From Mangrovimonas sp. ST2L15 (GTDB taxonomy: Bacteria; Bacteroidota; Bacteroidia; Flavobacteriales; Flavobacteriaceae), in the NCBI RefSeq assembly GCF_001280515.1, contig NZ_LBIQ01000030.1, positions 1,302,001-1,366,000 of the forward strand: a DNA stretch of 64,000 nt, read 5' to 3'. This document shows positions 1-6,903 of this stretch, piece after piece (the first letter of the stretch is position 1; every line of letters starts with the position of its first letter). Both the position numbers and the translations under genes were made by a program. The notes beneath the pieces are model-generated. The model saw nothing but the letters and a program-made list of their open reading frames with translations. It did no database searches and had not been told where the DNA came from.

Positions 1-51
1 TACAATAGGGAGATAAATTAAATAGCCGATAATGATTTTTGATTGTTCCAT
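1..51 (-). CDS. Small membrane protein, N-terminus only (cut by window edge)
   Basis: An ATG at position 51 on the minus strand opens a frame of 17 codons that runs off the left edge of the window. The visible residues begin MEQSKIIIGYLIYLPIV, a hydrophobic start. They resemble the beginning of the neighbouring protein at 55-408 in the pattern aromatic-LIYLP followed by hydrophobic residues. The start lies 4 bp after the neighbour's stop, so the two are probably tandem paralogs in one transcript. Function unknown. The reading rests on few codons but is supported by this resemblance and the tight spacing. Confidence 0.55.
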   Translation of the reverse strand, partial: MEQSKIIIGYLIYLPIV

Positions 52-54
52 GAT

Positions 55-408
55 TTAAAGATTTAAAATGTTATTTTTATTTAAAAAGTTTAGCCAGAAT
101 ATGTTGTTGTAATGCAATACTGACAGAAGTAATATTATAAAACCTAGGTTTGACGCTACTGAATTAATTGCCTCTAAAAAGGAATTTACTTTGTCCCAAG
201 ATGAAATTGTAAGTATAGCATAACCAATATTTGTTAGGTAATAACCAAGAAGAAGTAGATTGTTTGTGCTTTTTACTAGGTATATTTTATTCTTAAATAT
301 CCGCATCAAAAATAGCTCCCCATTTAGGTAAAATAGCCAACCGATTTTTATCATGATTAGACAAATAAGGGGTAAGTACAAAAAATAGGACAGTATGTTA
401 TAATTCAT
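55..408 (-). CDS. Small integral membrane protein, unknown function
   Basis: This 117-residue protein is largely hydrophobic, with three probable membrane segments near residues 7-27, 50-70 and 85-105. I recognise no catalytic motif. It lies downstream of the GbsR/MarR-type regulator at 459-962 on the same strand, with a 50 bp gap containing a copy of the regulator's apparent operator (421-442). A second, similar protein starts immediately downstream at position 51. The context suggests a small regulated membrane operon. The start is an ATG with a hydrophobic N-terminus. Function cannot be assigned from sequence. Confidence 0.7.
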   Translation of the reverse strand: MNYNILSYFLYLPLICLIMIKIGWLFYLNGELFLMRIFKNKIYLVKSTNNLLLLGYYLTNIGYAILTISSWDKVNSFLEAINSVASNLGFIILLLSVLHYNNIFWLNFLNKNNILNL

Positions 409-420
409 TTTGTTGTTATT

Positions 421-443
421 AAACTTTCAGAAAAAATTGAAAC
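421..443. promoter_or_regulatory. Putative second operator for the GbsR/MarR-type regulator
   Basis: The sequence has the pattern TTTCA-N8-TGAAA (425-429 and 438-442), preceded by AAAC. It shares these elements and the identical 8-base spacing with the perfect inverted repeat at 986-1011 upstream of the regulator gene. It lies 13 bp upstream of the membrane protein start at 408. I infer that the same regulator binds both sites; this is not shown directly. Confidence 0.45.
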
Positions 444-458
444 ATTGTATTAAAAAAA

Positions 459-962
459 TTAGCGCATAATCTTGATAAATGTTTTAGTCACCCAATTAAG
501 ATCTTGGTCAGCTATTTTGTTAAGCATGTCATCGGCTTGTTGGGTTAAATCATGAAGCGCTTTGGTTTGTTTCTTCAATTCCTCTGTTTCTTCACTTTGA
601 TCGCTATCAATATTTGAAACCTCCTTTAAAACCTTCAATACAGGTTTTAATTCACGTCTACTTCGTTCTTTGGCTATATGTCTGGCCAGTTCTTCCACAT
701 CCTTTTCTGTTGTGAAATATTCTTTACGTTCTCCTGGAATAATTTCTTTGGTAACGATACCCCAGTCCATCAATTGTCTTAAATTCATACTGGTATTACC
801 TCTTGAAATTTTTAACTCCTCCATGATGTCTTCCATGGATAAGGGTTTGGTAGAGATAAATAAAAGCGCTTGAATTTGTGCCATGGCTTTATTGATGCCC
901 CATAGGGAGCCTAAACTCCCCCAAGTGCTAATAAATTTTTCTTTGGCTTCTTGATAATTCAT
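459..962 (-). CDS. GbsR/MarR-type winged-helix transcriptional regulator
   Basis: The protein (167 residues) has the N-terminal pattern of GbsR-like MarR relatives: a WGSLGSLWGINKAMAQ stretch, then a winged helix-turn-helix around residues 30-85 (SMEDIMEELKISRGNTSMNL, wing about GIVTKEIIPGERKEYF). The C-terminal third is a charged helix. Such proteins bind palindromic operators as dimers, and GbsR relatives often sense osmolytes; the ligand here is unknown. The gene sits first in a minus-strand group with two small membrane proteins. Its -33 element lies inside a perfect inverted repeat, which points to autoregulation. The ATG is only 4 bp after the -7 box, so the mRNA may be leaderless. The N-terminal stretch is family-typical, supporting this start. 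Confidence 0.88.
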   Translation of the reverse strand: MNYQEAKEKFISTWGSLGSLWGINKAMAQIQALLFISTKPLSMEDIMEELKISRGNTSMNLRQLMDWGIVTKEIIPGERKEYFTTEKDVEELARHIAKERSRRELKPVLKVLKEVSNIDSDQSEETEELKKQTKALHDLTQQADDMLNKIADQDLNWVTKTFIKIMR

Positions 963-966
963 GAGT

Positions 967-995
967 CAAATATATAAAATATTTTAAACTTTCAA
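967..995 (-). promoter_or_regulatory. Bacteroidota-type promoter of the GbsR/MarR-type gene
   Basis: On the minus strand, TTG (995-993), an 18 bp spacer and TATATTTG (974-967) match the -33/-7 consensus. The -33 element lies within the inverted repeat at 986-1011, so a bound regulator would block sigma-factor access. The box ends 4 bp before the ATG, implying a leaderless or nearly leaderless transcript. Confidence 0.6.
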
Positions 996-1011
996 TAATA
1001 ATTGAAAGTTT
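986..1011. promoter_or_regulatory. Perfect inverted repeat, probable operator
   Basis: Arms AAACTTTCAAT (986-996) and ATTGAAAGTTT (1001-1011) are perfect inverted repeats with an AATA spacer. The site covers the -33 element of the regulator gene. There is no downstream T-run in the minus direction, so a terminator is unlikely. A separate 12 bp palindrome, AGAACTAGTTCT, lies at 1022-1033. A regulatory role is inferred from position and from the related site at 421-443. Confidence 0.6.
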
Positions 1012-1103
1012 ATTTTCTGAAAGAACTAGTTCTAAAAGGAAACTACTAAAACCGTTAAAACTTAGGCTCTATTTTAAAGACTTTTGAATTTGATTATAAA
1101 TGT

Positions 1104-1325
1104 TTAGGGTTTTGGTGGAAGATCAAATGCATTTGCCTCATGTTCAAAATGGTTGCGATGACTACCATCACAAAATGGTTTGTTTTCTGATCTTCCACAG
1201 CGGCAAAGTGAAACTAAAGTTCGGCCTCCCAAACCATAAACGTTACCTTCTTTATCAACAATTTCAAAATCGCCATCTACTTTTACGCTTCCGTTGCTAA
1301 GTATTGTGAGTTTGGTTTTAGACAT
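1104..1325 (-). CDS. CDGSH-type iron-sulfur domain protein
   Basis: This 73-residue protein carries an exact CDGSH signature near residues 40-58: C-x-C-x2-S-x3-P-x-C-D-G-S-H. The three Cys and the His ligate a [2Fe-2S] cluster in this family. Proteins of this kind are thought to act in electron or cluster transfer; the specific partner is unknown. It is a single-domain form with no signal peptide or membrane segment, so probably cytoplasmic. A weak -7-like sequence (TACATTTA on the minus strand) lies just upstream of the ATG. The gene is monocistronic as far as can be seen. Confidence 0.88.
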   Translation of the reverse strand: MSKTKLTILSNGSVKVDGDFEIVDKEGNVYGLGGRTLVSLCRCGRSENKPFCDGSHRNHFEHEANAFDLPPKP

Positions 1326-1465
1326 GTTTAAATGTATTGGTTATTGGTGGTAAGATACACATTTTTAAAACTTCCTCTAAAGTTTTGAATCATACGCAAA
1401 CTAAAAATTTTATTAATGCTACTAAATAGTTAAGACGGTTTCACGATGAGCATAAAATCCAAAAT

Positions 1466-1491
1466 AAAAGGGCGATGATTATCGCCCTTTT
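1466..1491 (-). terminator. Intrinsic terminator after the M3 peptidase gene
   Basis: GGGCGAT (1470-1476) pairs with ATCGCCC (1481-1487) around a 4-base loop, extended by A-T pairs. The minus strand reads into TTTTATTTT. It lies 10 bp past the end of the peptidase gene. Confidence 0.8.
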
Positions 1492-1500
1492 ATTATTTCC

Positions 1501-3534
1501 TTATTTCTCTATCAATCCAGCCCTTCTTAAAAGCGCCTCTGGTTGTGGTTCCTGGCCTCTAAATTGTTTGTAAAGTTTCATGGGGTCATCTGTGCCTCCT
1601 TGAGACAATACATTATCCTTAAATTTACTAGCTACTTCTTTGCTGAATATGCCTTGTTCTTTAAAAAATTCGAAAGCATCGGCATCCAAAACTTCCGCCC
1701 ATTTGTAGCTGTAGTACCCAGAAGAGTAACCACCTTGAAAGATGTGTGAAAATGACGTGCTCATGCAATTTTCTGCTACGTCAGGGTATAATTTGGTGCT
1801 TTCAAAAGCTTTCAGTTCATGAGCTTTCACATTAGAAATATCAGTTGGGTCAATTCCATGCCAACTCATATCCAACAAACCAAAGCTTAACTGCCTTAAG
1901 GTTTGCATTCCTTCATGGAAGGTGGCCGATTCCTTAATTTTTTCAACCAAATCCATTGGGATTACCTCACCGGTTTCATAATGGGTGGCAAAAAGTTCCA
2001 AGGCCTCTTTTTCATAACACCAATTTTCCAAAACTTGACTAGGTAATTCTACAAAGTCCCAAAAAACACTAGTCCCAGATAAACTTGGATAAGTTGTGTT
2101 TGCCAACATGCCATGTAAGGCGTGACCAAATTCATGGAATAGGGTGGTCACCTCATTGAATGTAAGCAAAGATGGTTTTGTCTTGGTGGGTTTAGTGAAA
2201 TTACAAACAATGGAAATATGTGGACGGTCATTAATGCCATTTTTCACATATTGCGGCTTGTAAACCGTCATCCAGGCACCATTTCTTTTACCTTCCCTAG
2301 GAAAGAAATCAGCGTAGAAAATAGAAACATAATTTCCGTTATCATCGGTAACTTTGTACGTCAAAACATCTTCATGATATTTGTCAATCGTATCAATTTC
2401 TTCAAAATGTAAGCCATATAGTTTTTGAGCGATTGTAAACACACCATTGATAACATTTTCAAGTTTGAAATAGGGTTTCAATTTCTCGTCATCTAAATCA
2501 AACAATTTTTGTTTTAATTTTTCTGAATAATAAGCGCCATCCCATTTCTCTAAATGATCGAAACCATCTAATTCTTTGGCAAAAGCTGATAACTTTTCAA
2601 ATTCCTTTTCAGCTGCTGGTTTGGCTTTTTCCAAGAGTTCCTGTAAAAAGGTAGTAACCGTTTCAGGATTTTTCGCCATACGCTCTTCTAAAACGAAATG
2701 GGCATGAGTAGGATAGCCTAAAAGGTTGGCTCTTTGATGACGTAATTTAGCTATTTTGAGAACTATTTCTTGGTTGTCTAATACATCTCCATGAAATCCT
2801 TTGGCTCCAAAGGCAATAGCCAGTTCTTTCCGTAATTCCCTATTGTTAGCATAGGTCATAAAAGGAATGTAGCTTGGGTATTGCAGTGTAATCACCCAGC
2901 CCTCTTTTTTCTTGGCTTCTGCTGTTTGTTTAGCTTCTTCCTTAGCGTCTTCGGGTAAACCAGCCAGATCTTCTTCATTCGTTATGTGAAGTTCATATTT
3001 ATTGGTTTCAGCAAGCACATTTTCTCCAAATTTTAATTTGAGCTGACTCAATTCTTTATCAATTTGACGAAGTTCTTGCTTTTTGTCTTCAGGGAGATTT
3101 GCTCCGTTTCTGGAAAAGCTTTTATATTTTTTGTCAAGAAGTGTTTCTTGCTCCTTGGTTAAATCCAACTGCTCCTTTTGATCGTATACAGCTTTAACAC
3201 GTTCAAACAGCGTTTTATTTAAGGTGATGTCGTTGCTAAACTCAGAAAGTAGTGGAGAAACTTCTTGCGCTATTTTTTGGATTTCGTCGTTGGTCTCGGC
3301 CGAATTTAGATTAAAGAAAATACTTGAGATTCTATCAAGTTGTTCTCCAGAGAAATCCAAGGCTTCAATCGTATTATTAAAGGTTGGCGCCTCTTTATTC
3401 TCACAAATTTCATCAATTTCTTTTTTAGCATCTGCAATTCCCTGAATAAAAGCCGGAAGGAAATCCTCATTTTTTATTTTTGAGAAGGGAGCTGTATGAT
3501 ATTGATTGTCAAATGGTTTATTTAAAATGTTCAT
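1501..3534 (-). CDS. M3 family metallopeptidase (oligopeptidase A / dipeptidyl carboxypeptidase type)
   Basis: This 677-residue protein is a zinc oligopeptidase of the thimet/Dcp family. The zinc site HEFGH is at residues 467-471 (His467, Glu468, His471), and a downstream family block GYSSGYYSYKWAEVLDADAF lies near residue 600. Length is normal for the family. No signal peptide is visible, so a cytoplasmic role in degrading short peptides is likely. Whether it acts as a dipeptidyl carboxypeptidase or an endo-oligopeptidase cannot be told from sequence. The gene is alone on the minus strand, followed by an intrinsic terminator and preceded by a 200 bp spacer that holds a candidate small RNA on the opposite strand. 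Confidence 0.93.
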   Translation of the reverse strand: MNILNKPFDNQYHTAPFSKIKNEDFLPAFIQGIADAKKEIDEICENKEAPTFNNTIEALDFSGEQLDRISSIFFNLNSAETNDEIQKIAQEVSPLLSEFSNDITLNKTLFERVKAVYDQKEQLDLTKEQETLLDKKYKSFSRNGANLPEDKKQELRQIDKELSQLKLKFGENVLAETNKYELHITNEEDLAGLPEDAKEEAKQTAEAKKKEGWVITLQYPSYIPFMTYANNRELRKELAIAFGAKGFHGDVLDNQEIVLKIAKLRHQRANLLGYPTHAHFVLEERMAKNPETVTTFLQELLEKAKPAAEKEFEKLSAFAKELDGFDHLEKWDGAYYSEKLKQKLFDLDDEKLKPYFKLENVINGVFTIAQKLYGLHFEEIDTIDKYHEDVLTYKVTDDNGNYVSIFYADFFPREGKRNGAWMTVYKPQYVKNGINDRPHISIVCNFTKPTKTKPSLLTFNEVTTLFHEFGHALHGMLANTTYPSLSGTSVFWDFVELPSQVLENWCYEKEALELFATHYETGEVIPMDLVEKIKESATFHEGMQTLRQLSFGLLDMSWHGIDPTDISNVKAHELKAFESTKLYPDVAENCMSTSFSHIFQGGYSSGYYSYKWAEVLDADAFEFFKEQGIFSKEVASKFKDNVLSQGGTDDPMKLYKQFRGQEPQPEALLRRAGLIEK

Positions 3535-3619
3535 TTTTTTGTAAATTTCTTTAATCAGAATAACGTCCTTTTTTTCTTACTAAAAACTTGATTAGCATAA
3601 CATTAACAAATTTTTTTCT

Positions 3620-3648
3620 TTGTAATCTGAAATGTTTTTTTACTTTTG
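3620..3648 (+). promoter_or_regulatory. Promoter on the + strand driving a candidate small RNA
   Basis: TTG (3620-3622), an 18 bp spacer and TACTTTTG (3641-3648) match the Bacteroidota promoter consensus. The promoter faces away from the M3 peptidase and toward the 3' end of purE, where no + strand gene exists. It therefore should drive a transcript ending at the hairpin at 3712-3733. Confidence 0.6.
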
Positions 3649-3652
3649 CCGA

Positions 3653-3741
3653 AGATTTTTCATAAGAGTTTAAAAGTTTACTCTTTAAGATGATTGATTA
3701 ATAGCTTGAATGCCTCGGTAGGGATACCGAGGCTTTTATTT
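3653..3741 (+). ncRNA. Candidate small RNA between the M3 peptidase and purE
   Basis: A consensus promoter is followed about 60 bp later by a + oriented intrinsic terminator, defining an RNA of roughly 85-90 nt. Inside are a small stem AAGAGT/ACTCTT around 3664-3685, an unstructured AU-rich linker and the terminator hairpin. The only start-stop frame I see is a four-codon ATG at 3690, so it is probably noncoding. The 3' end overlaps the purE stop codon in antisense, which might also affect purE mRNA ends. I do not recognise an RNA family. The start position is estimated from the -7 box. Confidence 0.45.
3712..3741 (+). terminator. Intrinsic terminator of the candidate small RNA
   Basis: GCCTCGGTA (3712-3720) pairs perfectly with TACCGAGGC (3725-3733) around a GGGA (GNRA-type) tetraloop, followed by TTTTATTTT on the + strand. 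The minus strand after the stem is not T-rich, so the hairpin points rightward, although it could also help end the purE transcript. Confidence 0.7.
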
Positions 3742-4218
3742 TAAATCCTTCGCAGATTCGTAGACTTTCATCTTCAAGCCTTCTTTATAAGCAATAATTT
3801 TATCTAAAACACACTTGTCTGAGCTCCCGATAATTTGGGCTGCTAAAATACCAGCGTTCTTGGCACCATTCAATGCTACGGTAGCAACTGGTACACCTCC
3901 AGGCATTTGAAGAATGGATAAAACGGAATCCCAACCGTCTATGGAATTACTGCTTTTAACGGGTACCCCAATGACAGGTAGAGGGGATAATGATGCTACC
4001 ATCCCGGGTAAATGAGCTGCACCGCCAGCGCCAGCAACGATGACCTGAATGCCTCTGCTGTGAGCATTTTTACTATAATCAAATAATTTTTCTGGTGTTC
4101 TGTGTGCCGATACAATATCAACTTCCACCTCAATATCAAATCCTTCCAATATATCAATAGCTTCTTGCATAACTGGCAAGTCGCTTTTACTTCCCATGAT
4201 AACTCCTACTTTGCTCAT
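3736..4218 (-). CDS. purE: N5-carboxyaminoimidazole ribonucleotide mutase PurE
   Basis: PurE (160 residues) converts N5-CAIR to CAIR in de novo purine synthesis. The class I signature is clear: GSKSDLPVM near the N-terminus, SAHRTP around residues 38-43, and GAGGAAHLPGMVAS around 64-77. Length is typical. It lies 3 bp downstream of purK, whose product makes its substrate, so the pair is cotranscribed and functionally coupled. The stop codon overlaps the T-tract of the opposing small-RNA terminator. Confidence 0.97.
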   Translation of the reverse strand: MSKVGVIMGSKSDLPVMQEAIDILEGFDIEVEVDIVSAHRTPEKLFDYSKNAHSRGIQVIVAGAGGAAHLPGMVASLSPLPVIGVPVKSSNSIDGWDSVLSILQMPGGVPVATVALNGAKNAGILAAQIIGSSDKCVLDKIIAYKEGLKMKVYESAKDLK

Positions 4219-4221
4219 AAC

Positions 4222-5376
4222 TTATTTACTGATTACGTTAATGGTCTTTTTTACTTGTTCGGCTATTTGTCTGGCCTCATTTATATCTTCATTTACTATG
4301 GTCACATGTCCCATTTTTCTGAATGGTCTGGTTTGTTTTTTTCCATAGATATGTGGAGTTACACCCTCCATACCCATAATGGCTTCAATATTTTCATAAA
4401 TGACATCACCGGTATAACCTTCGGCACCAACCAAATTTACCATAATTCCGCCAACAGTACTTTCAGTTTTCCCTAAAGGTAAGTTGAGAACGGCTCTTAG
4501 GTGCTGTTCAAACTGAGACGTATAGCTTGCCTCAATGGTTTGGTGCCCCGAATTGTGCGGTCTAGGGGCCACTTCATTAACCAAAATTTGGTCCTCTTGG
4601 GTTTGGAACATTTCTACCGCCAACAGCCCTACATGGTTAAATGCTTCAGAAGTCTTTAAAGCTATCTCACGAGCTTTTTTTGCTACATCCTCATCGATTC
4701 TGGCAGGACAGATTACATATTCTACCTGATTAGCTTCAGGATGGAATTCCATTTCTACCACAGGATAGGTTTTAATTTCGCCTTTTGGGTTTCTGGCTAC
4801 AATGACTGAAAGCTCATTTTTGAAAGGAATCATTGTTTCAGTAATACATTCCACATTGGGAAGTCCTTCTAAATCTTCAACTTTGCGTACCACTTTAACA
4901 CCATTTCCATCATATCCAAATTGGGCGCTTTTCCATACAAATGGCAATTGAATGCCTCCATTGCTAATGGCTTCCTTGATTTCTGAAGTATAAGCAAACC
5001 GACTAAAATCAGCTGTTGGGATTTGATTGTCTACATAAAAAAGCTTCTGTTTGGCTTTGTTTTGAATGGTTCTTAGTGTTCTTGAAGAAGGGTACACCTT
5101 AATGCCTTCTTTTTCCAAGGTTTCCAAAGCGTCTACATTGACGTTTTCAATTTCTATAGTCAAAACATCTACCTGTTTCCCAAAAGCAACCACGGTATCA
5201 TAATCCATTAGGTCTCCCTGATGGAATTCGTTACAGGCAATTTTACAAGGAGCTTCGTTACTGGGGTCCAAAACGCTGGTGTTTATGTCAAATTTTCTGG
5301 TATTGTAAAGGAGCATTTTTCCTAATTGACCACCACCTAAAATACCTAGTTTAAAATCTGAAGAAAATAAATTCAT
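4222..5376 (-). CDS. purK: N5-carboxyaminoimidazole ribonucleotide synthase PurK
   Basis: PurK (384 residues) is the ATP-grasp enzyme that carboxylates AIR to N5-CAIR using ATP and bicarbonate. Visible features are the N-terminal nucleotide-like loop LGILGGGQLGKML, the ATP-grasp core with FVWKSAQFGYDGNGV, and the metal-binding NEVAPRPHNSGH motif. I place the start at the ATG at 5376 (MNLFSSDFKLGILGG). The frame extends upstream to a TTG at 5397, but that codon is part of a -7 promoter box. purE follows 3 bp downstream. The gene is divergent from hpt-adk, the purine salvage gene. Confidence 0.96.
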   Translation of the reverse strand: MNLFSSDFKLGILGGGQLGKMLLYNTRKFDINTSVLDPSNEAPCKIACNEFHQGDLMDYDTVVAFGKQVDVLTIEIENVNVDALETLEKEGIKVYPSSRTLRTIQNKAKQKLFYVDNQIPTADFSRFAYTSEIKEAISNGGIQLPFVWKSAQFGYDGNGVKVVRKVEDLEGLPNVECITETMIPFKNELSVIVARNPKGEIKTYPVVEMEFHPEANQVEYVICPARIDEDVAKKAREIALKTSEAFNHVGLLAVEMFQTQEDQILVNEVAPRPHNSGHQTIEASYTSQFEQHLRAVLNLPLGKTESTVGGIMVNLVGAEGYTGDVIYENIEAIMGMEGVTPHIYGKKQTRPFRKMGHVTIVNEDINEARQIAEQVKKTINVISK

Positions 5377-5394
5377 GAAGGCTTTGTTTTTGGG

Positions 5395-5402
5395 CAAAAA
5401 TA
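5395..5402 (-). promoter_or_regulatory. -7 box of purK-purE
   Basis: On the minus strand the sequence reads TATTTTTG, matching TAnnTTTG, about 19 bp upstream of the purK ATG. I see no clear TTG at the usual -33 distance. Confidence 0.45.
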
Positions 5403-5476
5403 CAAATCAAATGCCTGTGATAAAACAAAAAGCGCAACAATGTGGCGTCAAATTCGCAAAACTTTTAACATTTGAT

Positions 5477-5484
5477 TATCTTTG
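5477..5484 (+). promoter_or_regulatory. -7 box of hpt-adk
   Basis: TATCTTTG matches the TAnnTTTG consensus and lies 21 bp upstream of the GTG start at 5506. A TTC at 5453-5455 could be a weak -33 element. The box contains an in-frame TTG (5482), which therefore should not be the translation start. Confidence 0.5.
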
Positions 5485-5505
5485 TTTTCCAAAATAAATA
5501 ATCCG

Positions 5506-6615
5506 GTGGTAAAACTTCACGATTTAGAATTCAGACCTTTTATTAAAGCCCAAGAAATAGATGCCGTTGTGCAACGAATGGTTGATGAAATTTCTCGTGA
5601 CCTAAAGGATGAAATTCCAGTGTTTGTGGGTATTCTCAACGGTTCCTTCATGTTTGTTAGTGATTTTGTTAAAAAATACCCCAGTGCATGTGAGGTAACA
5701 TTTATAAAATTGGCTTCTTATGAGGGATTGAAATCTACAGAGGATATACAACGTCTCATTGGCTTGACTCAAGATTTATCAGGAAGAACAGTGGTGATAC
5801 TTGAGGATATTATCGATTCTGGAAACACCCTTCATGAAGTGCATCGAATATTTAATAACGAAGGAGTAAAACGACTTATTATAGCCTCTTTGTTTTACAA
5901 ACCGGAAGCTTACAAGAAGGATTTTAAAATTCATTATAAAGGTATCGAAATACCGAAAAAATTTATTGTTGGTTATGGCTTGGACTATAATGGTTTGGGA
6001 CGTGATTTGCCTGAAATTTATCAATTAAAAACTACACAACATATGACTAATATTGTCCTATTTGGCCCTCCAGGTGCCGGTAAAGGAACACAAGCAGAAT
6101 TTTTAAAGGAAAAGTATAATCTGGTTCACATTTCTACTGGAGATGTGTTTCGTTATAACATTAAAAACGAGACCGCTTTAGGTATGTTGGCCAAATCCTA
6201 TATGGATAAGGGTGAGTTGGTACCCGATAAGGTAACCATTGATATGTTGAATGCTGAGGTAGAAAAGAATGCGGATGCCAAAGGTTTTATCTTTGATGGT
6301 TTTCCGCGAACTTCTGCTCAAGCAGATGCCTTGGCAGAGTTAATGGATGAGAAGGATTCTCAAATTAACGCCATGATTGCTTTAGAAGTAGATGATGAAA
6401 TATTGGTGGAACGTTTGTTAAAAAGAGGGGAAACCAGTGGTAGAGCCGATGATGCTGATGAATCCATTATTAGAAATCGAATCAAAGAGTATTACAGTAA
6501 AACAGCGATCCTAAAAGATTACTACACCAAGGAGGATAAATATTTTGGAGTAGATGGGGTTGGTAGTATCGAGGAAATCACTCAGCGTTTAAGCGAGGTG
6601 ATCGACAAGCTGTAA
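5506..6615 (+). CDS. Bifunctional hypoxanthine phosphoribosyltransferase-adenylate kinase
   Basis: This is a fusion of two purine enzymes (369 residues from the GTG start). Residues about 1-172 are a hypoxanthine/guanine phosphoribosyltransferase: the PRPP loop VVILEDIIDSGNTL lies at 96-109. Residues 180-369 are an adenylate kinase beginning at an internal Met, with the P-loop FGPPGAGKGTQ and the NMP-binding block HISTGDVFR. The kinase half is of the short type and lacks the long zinc-finger LID. HPRT makes IMP or GMP; adenylate kinase balances AMP, ADP and ATP. The start GTG at 5506 gives MVKLHDLEF, a family-like beginning; a TTG at 5482 lies inside the -7 box. adk sits near secY in many bacteria, so its position here is unusual. 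I recall this fusion as recurrent in flavobacteria. Confidence 0.93.
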   Translation: MVKLHDLEFRPFIKAQEIDAVVQRMVDEISRDLKDEIPVFVGILNGSFMFVSDFVKKYPSACEVTFIKLASYEGLKSTEDIQRLIGLTQDLSGRTVVILEDIIDSGNTLHEVHRIFNNEGVKRLIIASLFYKPEAYKKDFKIHYKGIEIPKKFIVGYGLDYNGLGRDLPEIYQLKTTQHMTNIVLFGPPGAGKGTQAEFLKEKYNLVHISTGDVFRYNIKNETALGMLAKSYMDKGELVPDKVTIDMLNAEVEKNADAKGFIFDGFPRTSAQADALAELMDEKDSQINAMIALEVDDEILVERLLKRGETSGRADDADESIIRNRIKEYYSKTAILKDYYTKEDKYFGVDGVGSIEEITQRLSEVIDKL

Positions 6616-6631
6616 TAGACAATTAATAATT

Positions 6632-6859
6632 ATGGCTTTTTTCCTGTTAGTATTTTTGTGCCTTTCTTTTTTGTTATTTCCAATAGCCGCCATAGTGAGT
6701 TTGCTAAATAAGACAGCTACAAATAATGACAAATTGATTTGGATTCTTATAGTGTTATTTCTTCCTTTAATTGGATCCATTTTATATTTTGTTATTGGAA
6801 GACCAAAATTTAAGGCGCTGGAAATAAGAAATTCCAACAGGAATTATTTTAAATATTAA
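6632..6859 (+). CDS. Small PLDc_N-type membrane protein
   Basis: The 75-residue product has two membrane segments (residues about 1-20 and 33-54) joined by a short polar loop. The end of the second segment, PLIGSILYFVIGRPK, is typical of the phospholipase D N-terminal (PLDc_N) domain found as a stand-alone small protein in many bacteria. There is no HKD catalytic motif, so enzyme activity is not expected. It lies 16 bp after hpt-adk and 44 bp before obgE and is probably cotranscribed. Its function is unknown. Confidence 0.75.
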   Translation: MAFFLLVFLCLSFLLFPIAAIVSLLNKTATNNDKLIWILIVLFLPLIGSILYFVIGRPKFKALEIRNSNRNYFKY

Positions 6860-6903
6860 ATTCATTTGACTAATAAATAGCTTCGTTCTGAAGAGATTGT
6901 AAT

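Noticed and set aside
986-1011. Inverted repeat as a terminator
   Set aside because: No T-run follows in the direction of any upstream gene, and it overlaps the promoter; an operator fits better.
3653-3741. tRNA-like or leader-peptide reading of the candidate small RNA
   Set aside because: No cloverleaf, no CCA-compatible acceptor stem and only a 4-codon frame; it does not fit a tRNA or an amino-acid attenuator.
4102-4476. Open frame of 124 codons on the + strand across purE-purK
   Set aside because: It is antisense to the well-supported purE and purK genes and shows no protein-like motifs or promoter.
5482-5484. TTG start for the HPRT-adenylate kinase gene
   Set aside because: The codon lies within the -7 box TATCTTTG; the GTG at 5506 gives the family-like start.
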